Source of the DNA: Neobacillus sp. CF12
Lineage (GTDB): Bacteria > Bacillota > Bacilli > Bacillales > Cytobacillaceae
Direction of reading: 5' to 3'
Length of the DNA: 57,000 nucleotides
NCBI RefSeq assembly: GCF_030348765.1
Contig: NZ_JAUCEU010000007.1
Location: 3,528,001-3,585,000 of the forward strand
Of the stretch, positions 9,151 to 19,131 are shown in pieces; within the stretch, counting starts at the first letter, position 1, and each line of letters opens with the position of its first letter. Under the pieces are notes generated by a model. It did no database searches and was not told where the DNA came from. It saw nothing but the letters and a program-made list of their open reading frames with translations. The translations under genes were made by a program, and so were the position numbers.

Positions 9151-10367
9151 CGCACATTTACCTCCGAAAAGGCAGAAGCAAATTTTCCTTCATGAACCAT
9201 AAGAACACGTACGTTTCGTGCATTTGCAAGTGCAATCAGCGATTTCTCATCTTGGGTAGGAGTTTCTGATTTTCCTTTGATGAGAAACAAAGTAATTTTC
9301 CCTTTTCTTTGCCCTAGAAAGCCTGCCTTTTCTATTAAAGGTTTTGTTAACTGAGCTGTTACGAGTAAGAAGGATACCGTTTGCTGAACAAACATTCCTT
9401 CGGTCTCTAACACCTTCTCAAATGAAGAAGAACTACTTGCATCTATCCTAGCAAGATGATAAAAGAGTTGATGCAGTTGATCATCTCCGCCTCTAATTGG
9501 AAATGACGCTCTTTCTCGGCTAATGGTTAAAAGGCCTGTTTGTGCTCCCTTTTTCAAAACTGCCCGTAATAAAGATGCTGTAAAGGAAACAATTGCCTCA
9601 AAGTGCTTATCCGGCGCACAATCCATCACCAAAAACACATCATGGGATTGCCGCTGCTCAAATTCCTTTGTCATAATTTCGTTGCGTTTTGCAGATGCTT
9701 TCCAATTAATCCATGAGAAGCGGTCACCCGGCTGGTAATCCCTTACGCCAATCGCCAGTGTGGTATCACGTTGTACACGTTCTCTTGATGCAGTCATACC
9801 TTGATCAAAATGGGTCTCAAATGGCCGGTAAATTAACTCTGTATAGGCTGGATAAGAGATAATTTTACTTTCAGTGTGATACACTTTTTCTTTTTCAAGT
9901 AAGCCCAGAAGGTCACCTGTTCGAATGACAAAGCTATTGAATACATGCTCCCCCCGCGGCAGTTCATCAATGATATATTCATAGGAAAATTCTTTCCTAA
10001 AACCAGGCAATACGAGTGACTTTGCATTCTTTTTCTGATGAGAAAACTTTAGCGTTTCATTTAATTGGTCCTCAATCAGCAAATAAAATATAGGAAAAAA
10101 AGAATTTCTCTTTACCTTTACGGTTACTTTTAAAGACTCCCCTGCATTATAGTCAGTCTTAGGTATTTCACGAGTAATTTCCAACTCATTCAAAGAATAG
10201 AACGATAAGCAGAAACAATAGAGAGCAAAAGGTAAAAAACTATAAAATAAAAACCAGCTTACAAATCCACCTTGAAACATGGCATAAGAAAAGGTAAGCA
10301 AAATCAAAAATAGTAAGATGACAAACTTCCATACTTTTTTGAATGGATTCCACAATCTCCTCATCAT
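9147..10367 (-). CDS. yeaD: DUF58 domain-containing membrane protein (YeaD)
   Basis: A 406-aa protein with two N-terminal membrane segments (about residues 12-52), a beta-rich middle and the DUF58 signature GDRFSWINWKASAK near residue 212, followed by a von Willebrand-like fold (VFLVMDCAPD). Its start overlaps the yeaC stop by one base and its stop overlaps yebA. The second Met (10364) is an equally possible start. DUF58 proteins generally partner a MoxR ATPase; the molecular role is unknown. Confidence 0.87.
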   Translation of the reverse strand: MMRRLWNPFKKVWKFVILLFLILLTFSYAMFQGGFVSWFLFYSFLPFALYCFCLSFYSLNELEITREIPKTDYNAGESLKVTVKVKRNSFFPIFYLLIEDQLNETLKFSHQKKNAKSLVLPGFRKEFSYEYIIDELPRGEHVFNSFVIRTGDLLGLLEKEKVYHTESKIISYPAYTELIYRPFETHFDQGMTASRERVQRDTTLAIGVRDYQPGDRFSWINWKASAKRNEIMTKEFEQRQSHDVFLVMDCAPDKHFEAIVSFTASLLRAVLKKGAQTGLLTISRERASFPIRGGDDQLHQLFYHLARIDASSSSSFEKVLETEGMFVQQTVSFLLVTAQLTKPLIEKAGFLGQRKGKITLFLIKGKSETPTQDEKSLIALANARNVRVLMVHEGKFASAFSEVNVR

Positions 10368-11323
10368 TACTTCACAAGCCTTTGTACAGGTACAGGTATT
10401 CTCGCAATCACGCGATGGACAATTTCTTCTGCAGAAATCCCTTCAAACCTTGCTTCTGATTTTAAAATGATCCGGTGTGATAAAACAAACGGCGCTAAAT
10501 ATTGTATATCATCCGGAAGAATATAATCGCGGCCAAACATGAAGGCGTAAGCTTGTGCCGCTTTCATCAAAGCAATTGATCCCCTTGGACTTGCCCCCAG
10601 GTAGACCCCAGAAAAGCGTCTCGTCATGTTGACGATATCAACGATATAGCGTTTTATCGTGTCATCCACATAAACCTCTTTGATTTCCTTTTGCAAGGCT
10701 ATTAAACCTTCAAGATCAATTACGGGATAAAGATCTTCTATCGGCGGGACTTTTTGTGCTCTATTTAGAACTTCTATTTCTTCATCCACTTCTGGGTAGC
10801 CCATTTTCATTTTTAGTAGAAAACGGTCTAGTTGTGCCTCTGGTAATGGATATGTACCTTCGTACTCAATTGGATTTTGTGTTGCCATGACAAAGAATGG
10901 CTTTTGCAGTCGATGGGTCACTCCATCAATCGTTACACTGGCTTCCTCCATCCCTTCGAGCAGTGCTGATTGGGTCTTTGGTGAAGTTCGGTTAATTTCA
11001 TCCGCGAGGATAATGTTCCCCATTAACGGTCCTGGCCGGAATTCAAATTCCATTTCCTTAGGATTATAAATGGAAATTCCAGTCACATCGGATGGCAATA
11101 AATCAGGAGTAAATTGAATTCTCCGGAAGTTAGCATTAACAGACTTTGCAAGGGCACGGACCATCATGGTCTTCCCCACACCTGGTACGTCTTCTAGCAG
11201 CACATGCCCTTCTGCTAATAAGGCAATAAGACTAAGTTCAGCTACATTTCTTTTTCCTATCATAACCTTTTCAATGTTTAAAAGGATTTTCTCTATCGTT
11301 GGATTCATTTGTTCTCGGGCCAC
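10367..11323 (-). CDS. yeaC: MoxR-family AAA+ ATPase (YeaC)
   Basis: A 318-aa cytoplasmic ATPase. It has the Walker A variant EDVPGVGKTM (near residue 44), Walker B LADEINR followed by the family mark TSPKTQSALLEGMEE, sensor 1 ATQNPIEYEGTYPLPEAQLDRF, and a C-terminal lid. It is the first gene of the yeaC-yeaD-yebA operon. MoxR ATPases act as chaperone-like factors for their DUF58 or VWA partners; the client here is not known. Confidence 0.92.
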   Translation of the reverse strand: MAREQMNPTIEKILLNIEKVMIGKRNVAELSLIALLAEGHVLLEDVPGVGKTMMVRALAKSVNANFRRIQFTPDLLPSDVTGISIYNPKEMEFEFRPGPLMGNIILADEINRTSPKTQSALLEGMEEASVTIDGVTHRLQKPFFVMATQNPIEYEGTYPLPEAQLDRFLLKMKMGYPEVDEEIEVLNRAQKVPPIEDLYPVIDLEGLIALQKEIKEVYVDDTIKRYIVDIVNMTRRFSGVYLGASPRGSIALMKAAQAYAFMFGRDYILPDDIQYLAPFVLSHRIILKSEARFEGISAEEIVHRVIARIPVPVQRLVK

Positions 11324-11486
11324 TTTTCTTCCTCCTCATCGGTACTGCCGATTTAAAACAATATATCTATATATTCTATTTTTTTATGGAAATCTCCTGT
11401 AAAAAGACACACAATATCCAAAATTCCAATACATATTAGACGGATGAGTACCGTAAATGTTTCAATAAGTGAAAATATTCTATAAA

Positions 11487-11530
11487 AAAGAAAAAGGCTG
11501 CAAATGATAGTTTCATCATTCACAGCCCTA
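11487..11530 (-). terminator. Terminator of relic groEL-tail module A
   Basis: On the minus strand GGCTGTGAATGAT pairs imperfectly with ATCATTTGCAGCC and is followed by TTTTTCTTTTTT. No intact minus-strand gene ends just upstream, apart from the groEL-tail relic about 65 bp away. Confidence 0.65.
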
Positions 11531-11592
11531 TGCAGACTTTTTGTCCCCCTAAAGACATGCCCCCTATAGAATCAAGGGATAATGGGAAGATA

Positions 11593-11612
11593 TTACATCA
11601 TGCTACCTATTC
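11593..11612 (-). repeat. groEL 3'-end-like repeat, copy A
   Basis: Matches the last 20 bases of the groEL gene (42361-42380) at 17 of 20 positions, including the TGATGTAA around the stop codon. It shares a further TATCT...ATCCCTTG 3'-UTR text with copy B at 37292, which groEL itself lacks. Same orientation as groEL. Confidence 0.55.
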
Positions 11613-11649
11613 ATCAAGGAGTCTAAAGATATTTAAAATTGATAATTGC

Positions 11650-11742
11650 TTAACATTGAATCCTTAAAGCTCTCTCCATGAGTCCACTTTTTCGCTGATA
11701 CATCTCATTCCAATAATAATAGTACAGTGCAATATTCAGCAC
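11650..11742 (-). CDS. Short open frame or gene remnant
   Basis: A GTG-initiated frame of 30 codons (product begins VLNIALYYYYWNEMYQ). It looks protein-like, but I do not recognise a family and there is no strong ribosome site. It lies next to the relic groEL tail, so it may be a fragment left by recombination. Confidence 0.2.
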   Translation of the reverse strand: MLNIALYYYYWNEMYQRKSGLMERALRIQC

Positions 11743-11771
11743 TAAAGTGCCCTTGTGCTACTTCCCCTTCT

Positions 11772-13103
11772 TTATTTTTCCTCCATTGCTTTTAATGCTT
11801 TTGTTTTAAATCCACATTGCTCCATGGCTTCAGCAAGATCTGCTCTTAATTGTACTTCATCAAAATCCACTAATGTTTTTCCTGCAACCACTTGCTTCCC
11901 AGCGATAAATACATCTCTTACATTGCCAGCATTTGCTGAGTATACCAAAGCAGAATATGGATCAAAAATAGGAAACATATTGACTGAATCGGTTTCAATT
12001 AGGATGAAATCCGCTTGTTTCCCTGCCTCAATAGAGCCAATTTGCCTCTCCAGTCCTAAAACGTTCGCTCCTCCGATAGTTGCTAACTTTACAATTTCTT
12101 CAGCTGGAAAGGCACTGCGATCCTGTAAAAACGTTTTATGAAAATTGGCAAACAATCGCATTTGGTTAAATAAATCCAAGGTATTCCCGCTGCTTGGACC
12201 ATCTGTTCCGAGCCCAACCGATACACCAGCAGCTAATAAATCACGAACACGGGCTACCCCTTTTGCCGATTTAGTATTAGCACCGATACAATGAGCTACT
12301 TTTACATCATACTTTTTTAATAACTCAATATCATGATCTGACAAATGAATACAGTGTGCAGCTACAAGTCGTGGACTCAATACACCAATCTCTTCTAAAA
12401 ATTCAATCGGAGTTTGATGGTGTTCTTCACGAAATTTACTCATTTCAAAATCCATTTCACTGACATGCATCATCCATGGTACATTGTACTTTTCAGACAA
12501 ACCATCAGCTTGCAGGAGAACTTCAATTGTATTAGAGTAGGGGGCATGCGGTGCAACTGACGCTTGAATTCTCATATTTCCTTGCCATTTCTGCATAAAA
12601 CGTTGAGCATACTGTAAGCCTCCCATTGGCTCTGGTACATCAACCGTTACTAAATCTATAACTGTTTCTGCTAAAATAGCGCGGCTATGCATTTCTTCTG
12701 CTGCTTCTGCCAATTGTTGTTCAAAATAATACATGTCAAAGAATGTTGTCACACCGGCAAGCTGCATTTCAGCAATGGCATATTTTGCACTCGTGTATGC
12801 CAACTGTTCATTCATACATTCATTTTCTAACGGCAGCAAGAAGCGGTGTAAACGGTCTGGATAGTCATCCCCTAATGAACGAAATGGAATCATACCTATG
12901 TGAGTATGTGTATTGATCATCCCAGGTAACAAAATAGCCCCTTTCGCATCGATACATTTGTCATAGGCAATGTCATTTGGCAGTGAATCCATCGCACCAA
13001 CATCTGAAATTATGTCGTCATCAATAATTATATAGCCGTTCGGGTACTGCCCCATCAGCTCATTCATGGTTAAAATCCAAGCATTTTTAATCACTGTTTT
13101 CAA
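11772..13103 (-). CDS. Amidohydrolase, MTA/SAH deaminase-like (ATZ/TRZ family)
   Basis: A 443-aa metal-dependent deaminase or hydrolase. The metal-binding motifs are all present: HTHIG (about 66-70), HAPYS, HVSEMD, HCIHL and GTDGPSSGN. The layout matches the 5-methylthioadenosine/S-adenosylhomocysteine deaminase and TRZ/ATZ clade of subtype III amidohydrolases. Its ATG overlaps the end of ade (ATGA), so the two are co-translated. With adenine deaminase and an ABC importer upstream, a purine or aminated heterocycle substrate is likely; the exact substrate cannot be read from sequence. Confidence 0.82.
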   Translation of the reverse strand: MKTVIKNAWILTMNELMGQYPNGYIIIDDDIISDVGAMDSLPNDIAYDKCIDAKGAILLPGMINTHTHIGMIPFRSLGDDYPDRLHRFLLPLENECMNEQLAYTSAKYAIAEMQLAGVTTFFDMYYFEQQLAEAAEEMHSRAILAETVIDLVTVDVPEPMGGLQYAQRFMQKWQGNMRIQASVAPHAPYSNTIEVLLQADGLSEKYNVPWMMHVSEMDFEMSKFREEHHQTPIEFLEEIGVLSPRLVAAHCIHLSDHDIELLKKYDVKVAHCIGANTKSAKGVARVRDLLAAGVSVGLGTDGPSSGNTLDLFNQMRLFANFHKTFLQDRSAFPAEEIVKLATIGGANVLGLERQIGSIEAGKQADFILIETDSVNMFPIFDPYSALVYSANAGNVRDVFIAGKQVVAGKTLVDFDEVQLRADLAEAMEQCGFKTKALKAMEEK

Positions 13104-14812
13104 ATTTGTTCACCCTCAACTAGCGGGATCATCATTTGAGAACGCACATTCATCATCCCTTTGTCTGTAATTTTGATAGCAGGTGAAACCGGCAAAGATA
13201 AAGTCGAGAAGGACATAATTTCATTGCTGTTGCGGTAACCTAACCTATTCATGGCTTGACGCACTCCCTTCAATTGCGCACCTAGTTCTTGTATCGGCGC
13301 ATCGCTGATTATACCGCCAACTGGCAATGGGCAAACGGCTTGCACCTTCCCAGCTTGTACCACAACATAACCACCTTGTATATCCAATAATTGTTTTTGC
13401 GCAGCTAGTATATCTTCCGAGCTCGTTCCCATTACCATCAAATTATGATGATCATGTGCCCAAGTAGTGGCGACAGCCCCTTTTTCATATATAGCTTTAT
13501 CAACAAATCCGTAGGCGATGTTACCTGTTTTCCCATATCGCTCCATCACAACAATTAAGGCTAACCCGCTATTCTCCCAATCTAAAAAGCCATCTGAGAC
13601 CCTAACCTCCCGCTGGACATGTTCTGTAAATGTACCTACTTCCGAAATTTGAATCACGTTGACTACAGCCTTTTCAGGTGCCTTCACCTTGAAACGTAAA
13701 TCCTCTAATGTCAATGCCCGGCAATCTAAGGATTTATAGAAGTGTTCTGGAAAATCAGGCTTCACAGCAGGATAGCTGATTCCATTTCCCTGTCTATACA
13801 CTAATTTCCCATCCTTATATACCGCCCCAATTTCAAAGCTTCCAACATCATTCAGCAATAGAAAATCGGCTTTAAAACCTGGGACAATCGCACCTCGATC
13901 CTGAAATCCCATTCTTCTAGCAGGCGTATAAGTAGTGCAATATATGGCCTGTTCGGCAGGCATCCCACATGAAATGGCTAGACGTACGTTTGCATCCAAA
14001 TGTCCTTCCAACAAGTCGTCCGCCATCACATCATCCGTAATGATTGCAATATATTCATAGAAATCATTTTTAACAATGACACGCATATTTTCTGGAGTAA
14101 TTGATTTCTTTTGAAATTCTAAAAACATTCCATTGGTGATTTTCTCATAAATTGATTCGGGCGATTGATGGGTATGATCAGCCGTTATCCCTGCATATAA
14201 AAACTTTGATAATTCTAATCCCGAAACCCGTGGAACATGCCCTTCTAAAGGCATTAGAGGCCTTTCCGATTGAACTGCAAGTAAAATCTGCCGGATCAAA
14301 GAATCTGGTTCATTGACAATGCCATTGAAGTTCATCGCTTCCCCAAGTGCTATTACTTTCGGATGCTGCAAGAGCTGTTTGACTTCTTCAACACCAATAA
14401 ACCCACCAGTTGTTTCTAATTCTGGCGTCGTCGAAGGGACAGAGGAAGGAATCGCATAGAAAATATCCATGACACTTGGCTGGGAAAAGAACGCCTCAAG
14501 TCCTTGCATACCAAACACATTCGCAATCTCGTGAGCATCTGCGACAACGGTTGTTACTCCATGGGTTACGACCGCTTCTGAAAAAATGGAAGGGGATGTC
14601 ATTGAGCTTTCTATATGCATGTGAATATCCATTAATCCTGGAATTAAATACTGCCCTTTCGCATCAACCACTTTACTAGCCTGTAAATTTTCAATTTCGT
14701 CACCCGTTATATAATAAAATTTATCATCAATAATAAACACATTGTTCTTTTCAAACTTTTTGATAAAAGTGTTAAAAACCTGTGCATTTATAATGGCTAA
14801 ATCGACTTTCAT
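13100..14812 (-). CDS. ade: Adenine deaminase
   Basis: Converts adenine to hypoxanthine and ammonia. At 570 aa it has the family length. The metal-site motif [11 protein letters not shown] (about 59-69) is followed by the [10 protein letters not shown] helix, [30 protein letters not shown] and the C-terminal AdeC domain with [11 protein letters not shown]. The ATG follows AGGAGGAA. It is the fifth gene of a run from the permease genes at 18.7 kb. B. subtilis has a single ade under PurR/adenine control. Here the coupling to an ABC importer suggests salvage of imported bases. Confidence 0.92.
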   Translation of the reverse strand: MKVDLAIINAQVFNTFIKKFEKNNVFIIDDKFYYITGDEIENLQASKVVDAKGQYLIPGLMDIHMHIESSMTSPSIFSEAVVTHGVTTVVADAHEIANVFGMQGLEAFFSQPSVMDIFYAIPSSVPSTTPELETTGGFIGVEEVKQLLQHPKVIALGEAMNFNGIVNEPDSLIRQILLAVQSERPLMPLEGHVPRVSGLELSKFLYAGITADHTHQSPESIYEKITNGMFLEFQKKSITPENMRVIVKNDFYEYIAIITDDVMADDLLEGHLDANVRLAISCGMPAEQAIYCTTYTPARRMGFQDRGAIVPGFKADFLLLNDVGSFEIGAVYKDGKLVYRQGNGISYPAVKPDFPEHFYKSLDCRALTLEDLRFKVKAPEKAVVNVIQISEVGTFTEHVQREVRVSDGFLDWENSGLALIVVMERYGKTGNIAYGFVDKAIYEKGAVATTWAHDHHNLMVMGTSSEDILAAQKQLLDIQGGYVVVQAGKVQAVCPLPVGGIISDAPIQELGAQLKGVRQAMNRLGYRNSNEIMSFSTLSLPVSPAIKITDKGMMNVRSQMMIPLVEGEQI

Positions 14813-14894
14813 TTCTATTCCTCCTGCCCAAGTACTTTAATAAAAAGAGAAAAAGGCCAAGAATTATCCTTAGCCCTTCTCCTTACTATCGATT

Positions 14895-15950
14895 TTATTT
14901 ATTTAAAATCCGATTCCATTGATTAATCCAAGATTCAAGGTTTTTATTAACAAATAATGAATCCACTTTGTTTGTACGTTCAGCCACATCACCATACGTT
15001 TTATTTTTAGCCGTCTCTTCGTCTAATACTACATTTTTGTTGGTTGGAGCTTCATTAAGAGACACTGCCGTTTTTTCCTGAACTTCCTGGCTTAGTCTCC
15101 AATCGATATATTTATAGGCCAAGTCCTTATTTTTGGAGTTTTTGTTGATGTTGATCGTGTTAAAGTTTGCGTATGTTCCAGATTCCGGAACAACATAGGT
15201 TATATCTGGATTGGATTCCGTGATAATCGGAACAGCAAAGTCGCCGACAACAGCTGCTGCAATTTCTCCAGATTGGAACATGTTGGCTAAATCCGAAGAT
15301 TTGCTATACGTTTTTACAACGTTTGGAGCTAAATCAGTGATTCCTTCAAATGCTGATTTTCCATTATCAGTTGTAATGTCAACATTCTCGTGACCGCTTG
15401 CTACATATAGCATCGCTGGACCAAATGTTGTAGTAATGTCTGGAATGGAGATTTTCCCTTTTAAAGAAGAGTCCCATAGATCATCCCATTCCTTAATTTC
15501 TTTACCTGCTGTCTGTTTATTATAAACAATCCCGATACTGTTCAGCGTGTAGGCTGGGCCAGAACCATCTGCAGCTAAATCTTTTGCACTATCGATTAAG
15601 TTGTCCATATTTGGAGCTTTAGAGCTGTCGATTTTTTCAAATAAATCTGCTGATACACCGTCAGCCGCATTTGATTGCGACAATTCTATCACATCAACCG
15701 TTGAGTTTGGATTGCTTTTCAATTTTGTTAAACGCTCAGAGCTCGTACCCGTTTCTAACACAATGTCCACATTGTATTTTTCTTCAAATGGTTTAAAGAC
15801 ATCTTCTTGCATTTTATCTTCTTCCAAACCAAAAGTTGAGATGATCAATGTTTGTTTTTCCTTACTCGCATCTTTGTCCCCGCCGCCGCATGCAGCCAAT
15901 ATACTAGCGGTTACTAAAGTTAAACTTACTAAACCTAATTTCTTTTTCAT
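14895..15950 (-). CDS. ABC transporter substrate-binding lipoprotein (PotD-like)
   Basis: A 351-aa extracellular solute-binding protein (family 1/PotD type). A lipoprotein signal ending in LAAC (Cys about 21) is followed by GGG-Asp-rich linker and a periplasmic-binding fold (LIISTFGLEEDKMQ; YTLNSIGIVYNKQT; AYKYIDWRLSQEVQ). It delivers ligand to the two permeases and ATPase encoded just upstream. Homology to spermidine binders does not fix the ligand: neighbouring deaminases point to a purine or related base. Confidence 0.85.
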   Translation of the reverse strand: MKKKLGLVSLTLVTASILAACGGGDKDASKEKQTLIISTFGLEEDKMQEDVFKPFEEKYNVDIVLETGTSSERLTKLKSNPNSTVDVIELSQSNAADGVSADLFEKIDSSKAPNMDNLIDSAKDLAADGSGPAYTLNSIGIVYNKQTAGKEIKEWDDLWDSSLKGKISIPDITTTFGPAMLYVASGHENVDITTDNGKSAFEGITDLAPNVVKTYSKSSDLANMFQSGEIAAAVVGDFAVPIITESNPDITYVVPESGTYANFNTININKNSKNKDLAYKYIDWRLSQEVQEKTAVSLNEAPTNKNVVLDEETAKNKTYGDVAERTNKVDSLFVNKNLESWINQWNRILNK

Positions 15951-15976
15951 TTTGTTCTCCCCTTTTCTTGGATGTT

Positions 15977-17017
15977 TTAAACTATGATTAGTTTGTGAGA
16001 TGGCATGGATAATGTAACTTCGTCTCCAACTTGATAGACCACATCATCTGTTTTATTTGCGAGTAATTTGCCAATAGGTGTTTCGACTTCATATTGGTAG
16101 GACTTGCCCAGAAACGTACGGACTTTTATAATCCCTGACACCATATTATTTTCATTTTGTTTAGTATTTCTTGCAATCTCGATATCATCCGGACGGATGG
16201 TTCCCGTACACTTTCCTGGCTCCCAATTGCGAGTACTTAGGAAAACTGTTCCATCCACAGCTTTATACTTCCAATCTTCTGTTGGTGTTAATTCAAAGAA
16301 GTTCTCAAACCCGATAAAGCGGGCCACGAACTCCGTCTTTGGATTATTATAAATTTCTTCAGGTGTGTCGAACTGTTCAATGATCCCTTTATTCATAACA
16401 GCAACTCTGTCTGAAATGGAGAAACATTCCTCTTGATCATGCGTTACAAACACAGATGTAATGCCTAATTGCCTTTGAATCCGTTTAATTTCGATACGCA
16501 TTGCCAAGCGCAGTTTAGCATCTAAGTTGCTTAATGGTTCATCTAATAATAATAATTTTGGTTCGATGACTAAGGCGCGCGCTAAAGCAACACGTTGTCT
16601 CTGCCCGCCTGAAAGTTGTTTGGGATAGCGGTCACCCAGCTCTTCTAAGCCTGTAATCGCTAAAATATCTTTTACCTTTTTTTCAATGGAATTCTTTTTT
16701 TCCTTGCGTAATTTCAAGCCGAACGCAACATTTTCCTTAATCGTTAGATGGGGAAACAATGCATAGCTTTGGAATACCATTCCAAATTCACGTTTATGAA
16801 CAGGCACCTTTGTTAAGTTTTGCGTGTCAACAAGAAACTCACCATCATTCGGCTCAATTAAGCCGGCAATGACGCGTAAGGTGGTTGTTTTCCCGCAGCC
16901 TGACGGGCCTAACAAGGAAACCAATTCGCCCTTTTCAATTGATAAATTTAAATCTTTTAAAATATTGGCTTTGTTGTCATAACTCACACGAATATCTTTT
17001 AATTCAACATAGGACAT
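15977..17017 (-). CDS. ABC transporter ATP-binding protein (PotA-like)
   Basis: A 346-aa importer ATPase. It carries Walker A GPSGCGKTT (about 37-45), the Q-loop VFQSYALFPH, the signature LSGGQRQRVALARAL, Walker B LLLLDEPLSNLD, the H-loop VTHDQEE, and a C-terminal TOBE domain (about 270-345). Co-directional with the permease and binding-protein genes. Confidence 0.88.
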   Translation of the reverse strand: MSYVELKDIRVSYDNKANILKDLNLSIEKGELVSLLGPSGCGKTTTLRVIAGLIEPNDGEFLVDTQNLTKVPVHKREFGMVFQSYALFPHLTIKENVAFGLKLRKEKKNSIEKKVKDILAITGLEELGDRYPKQLSGGQRQRVALARALVIEPKLLLLDEPLSNLDAKLRLAMRIEIKRIQRQLGITSVFVTHDQEECFSISDRVAVMNKGIIEQFDTPEEIYNNPKTEFVARFIGFENFFELTPTEDWKYKAVDGTVFLSTRNWEPGKCTGTIRPDDIEIARNTKQNENNMVSGIIKVRTFLGKSYQYEVETPIGKLLANKTDDVVYQVGDEVTLSMPSHKLIIV

Positions 17018-17059
17018 AATGCTGTTTTACCCCCTTCGCTGTTAACATCCTGGTTGTAC

Positions 17060-17839
17060 CTATGAAATACTTGCTAACCCTAACGTCTTCTCGATAATAT
17101 ACATCAGAATAATCGTACCAAGCATTAAAATAACTGATAAAGCAGACACGGATGGATCATAGTTATATTCTATATAATTCATTAAGCTAGTTGGCAGCAT
17201 GGTTACACCTGGTCCTGATAAAAACTGTGATACAGGTATATTGTTGAAAGAATTAATGAATGCCAACATGAAGGAGGCAAAAATTCCAGAAGTAATGTTC
17301 GGTAATACCACTTTTATAAACGCTTGTAATTTTGTGCACCCTAACGTCCACGAAACTTCTTCAATTGAAAAATCAAGCTGCTCAATTGTTGAACCAACCA
17401 CCCGTATGACGTAAGGCAGGCAAATCAAGAAATGGCCTAAAAACAATCCTTGGATGATAGGAAATTGAAACTTGATGACAATAAATTGATACATAGCATA
17501 TCCAACTACCAAGCCTGGTACAATCGTTGGCGAAAGGAAGAAACTCTTAATCCAATTTCGTCCAAACACCCTGTGACGTGCCAAAGAATAAGCAGCTGGA
17601 ACACCAATAATTAATGCCAAGAGAGTCGCAAAAAATGCTACTTGCAGACTAAGAAAGAAGCTGTCCATAAATGCTTCATTGTTAAAAACCTTACTATACC
17701 ATTCAAGGGTAAAACCTTTAATTGGAAATTGAATGGTTGAGTTTGTTCCAAAAGAGGTTACTATGATAATGAGCAAAGGAACTAACAGAAATGCAAAAAC
17801 TAGGCCAGCAAAGATTTTTAAACCGATATTTTTACGCAT
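17060..17839 (-). CDS. ABC transporter permease (PotC-like)
   Basis: A 259-aa integral membrane permease with six hydrophobic segments and an EAA loop of the type EVSWTLGCTKLQAFIKVVLPNI. I choose the ATG at 17839 because GAGGTGAGG lies just upstream; an ATG at 17872 has no ribosome site. It overlaps the preceding permease gene by 8 bp. Confidence 0.86.
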   Translation of the reverse strand: MRKNIGLKIFAGLVFAFLLVPLLIIIVTSFGTNSTIQFPIKGFTLEWYSKVFNNEAFMDSFFLSLQVAFFATLLALIIGVPAAYSLARHRVFGRNWIKSFFLSPTIVPGLVVGYAMYQFIVIKFQFPIIQGLFLGHFLICLPYVIRVVGSTIEQLDFSIEEVSWTLGCTKLQAFIKVVLPNITSGIFASFMLAFINSFNNIPVSQFLSGPGVTMLPTSLMNYIEYNYDPSVSALSVILMLGTIILMYIIEKTLGLASIS

Positions 17840-18680
17840 TTTCCTCACCTCTTTTATCCATGCGTCCCGCAACCCAGCTGAATAACTTCATCACGATTAA
17901 AGTCGCCACAATCATAATCAAGGCAATGACACTTGCACCTTGCCAGTTTCCTAGTGCAGTTGCACTTTGATATAAGAACGTAGCTAACATGATATTTCGA
18001 TTCCCGCCTAATAATTGCGGGGTTGTATAAGCTGTCAAGCTTCCTGTGAAAACTAAAATGCTGCCAACAATAATCCCCGGCACACTTAATGGCAGGATAA
18101 CCTTCACAAAAGCAACCAAGCGATTGGCGCCTAACGTTTCTGCTGCTTCCATAATTTCAGAATCAATGTTCTCTAAAATTCCCACTAACGTAATAACCAT
18201 TAATGGCAGGAAGAGATACACAGAGCCAATGACAATGGCGAATTCTGTATAAAGCATCGTAAGCGGCTTAGAAAGTAAGCCAATATTCATCAAAGCATTA
18301 TTTAAAATACCGTCTTGTCCCAAAATTGTAATCCATGCAAAACTCCGTACAACTGAATTCGTTAACAACGGAAACAATGTGATCGACATTAATAGCCCGC
18401 GCCATTTTTTCGGACTTTGGGAAATGTAGTAGGCAGTCGGAACTCCTAACACTACACAAATCAGAGTAGCAATCAGTGAAACCTTTATTGTCCGCCAAAA
18501 AATACCAAAATTATACTCATCCAAGAAGAACGAAGTGTAATTCGAAAAGGTAAACCCTCCATTAAAGAATGTCGGAAAAATGGTAGAAATAAGAGGTAAC
18601 ACCAAAAATAAAATCAAGAGAATCAATCCTGGAGCCAAGATGAGATAAGGGATTCTTCGCTGCGTCATTTCTGGCCTCAC
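17832..18680 (-). CDS. ABC transporter permease (PotB-like)
   Basis: A 282-aa permease with six membrane segments and an EAA loop (EAAETLGANRLVAFVKVILPLS). It is the first gene of the transporter-ade-amidohydrolase operon, behind a sigma-A promoter and candidate PurR boxes. Its partner permease overlaps its 3' end. Confidence 0.86.
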   Translation of the reverse strand: MRPEMTQRRIPYLILAPGLILLILFLVLPLISTIFPTFFNGGFTFSNYTSFFLDEYNFGIFWRTIKVSLIATLICVVLGVPTAYYISQSPKKWRGLLMSITLFPLLTNSVVRSFAWITILGQDGILNNALMNIGLLSKPLTMLYTEFAIVIGSVYLFLPLMVITLVGILENIDSEIMEAAETLGANRLVAFVKVILPLSVPGIIVGSILVFTGSLTAYTTPQLLGGNRNIMLATFLYQSATALGNWQGASVIALIMIVATLIVMKLFSWVAGRMDKRGEENA

Positions 18681-18760
18681 TTTCTAAGTCAAAAAAGTAT
18701 TATTGAATGATGATTAAACACCATACTAGGATCCGGTTTTATCTATCCTTTACATTTAAG

Positions 18761-18789
18761 ATTATAAATAGAAAAAATCATTTTGGCAA
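18761..18789 (-). promoter_or_regulatory. Sigma-A promoter of the Pot-ade operon
   Basis: Minus strand -35 TTGCCA (18789-18784) and -10 TATAAT (18766-18761) with exactly 17 bp between them. Confidence 0.75.
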
Positions 18790-18793
18790 CACA

Positions 18794-18838
18794 AAAGACG
18801 AATATTAATTTAATTTCTGCATTTAAATGTTCGGTAAA
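18794..18838 (-). promoter_or_regulatory. Candidate paired PurBoxes (PurR operator)
   Basis: On the minus strand, TTTACCGAACATT (18838-18826) contains the CCGAAC core, and the oppositely oriented AATATTCGTCTTT (18806-18794) is a weaker partner; they are 19 bp apart. They sit about -84 to -72 and -52 to -40 from the predicted start, close to the arrangement at the B. subtilis pur operon. The second box has mismatches, so this remains a candidate. Confidence 0.45.
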
Positions 18839-18906
18839 TCACAGAAAACGCTATCAAAAATTTTATTAAATGTATGTGTAATGCGATTTTTCACGAACAT
18901 TAGAAT

Positions 18907-18932
18907 AAAAAAAAAAAAAAAAAAAAAAAAAA
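18907..18932. repeat. 26-base poly(A) tract
   Basis: An uninterrupted run of 26 A on the plus strand in an intergenic region, far longer than any other homopolymer in the window. Confidence 0.9.
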
Positions 18933-19020
18933 CAATGCATCTTACCTAAAATAACCAAAAAGGGCTAGTTATCTACAGGGACCGAAAATGTACTTAACCA
19001 TTTCTCAAAATCAAGAAAAA

Positions 19021-19057
19021 GGCCTCCCACCAGTTAAGTAAACGGATGAAAGACCTT
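19021..19057 (-). terminator. Decayed terminator-like hairpin (copy D of a repeated family)
   Basis: GGCCTCCCACCAGTTAAGTA followed by the imperfect complement GAAAGACCTT resembles the hairpin at 28559-28596 nearly base for base, and more loosely the one at 37191-37230. No gene clearly ends into it. Confidence 0.4.
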
Positions 19058-19072
19058 GTCAAATATATAAAA

Positions 19073-19131
19073 AAATGAGGATGACTCAAAAGGTCGTTGA
19101 ATAACGATTCTTTTAAGTCATCCTCATCCAT
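19073..19131 (-). terminator. Terminator of the BASS-family gene
   Basis: On the minus strand GAGGATGACTTAAAAG pairs with CTTTTGAGTCATCCTC and is followed by ATTTTTTTA. Confidence 0.8.

Larger units (their letters stand above)
11324..11771. other. Gene-free boundary region with relic groEL tail
   Basis: From low to high coordinate it holds the yeaC leader, a minus-strand terminator (11487-11530), a groEL-tail-like sequence (11593-11612) and a 30-codon open frame (11650-11742). It has no complete gene. I interpret it as the oldest junction between the conserved yeaC side and inserted DNA. Confidence 0.5.

Noticed and set aside
14895..18680. Naming the ABC importer spermidine/putrescine transporter
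   Set aside because: Only general PotABCD homology supports it; the operon partners are purine-type deaminases.
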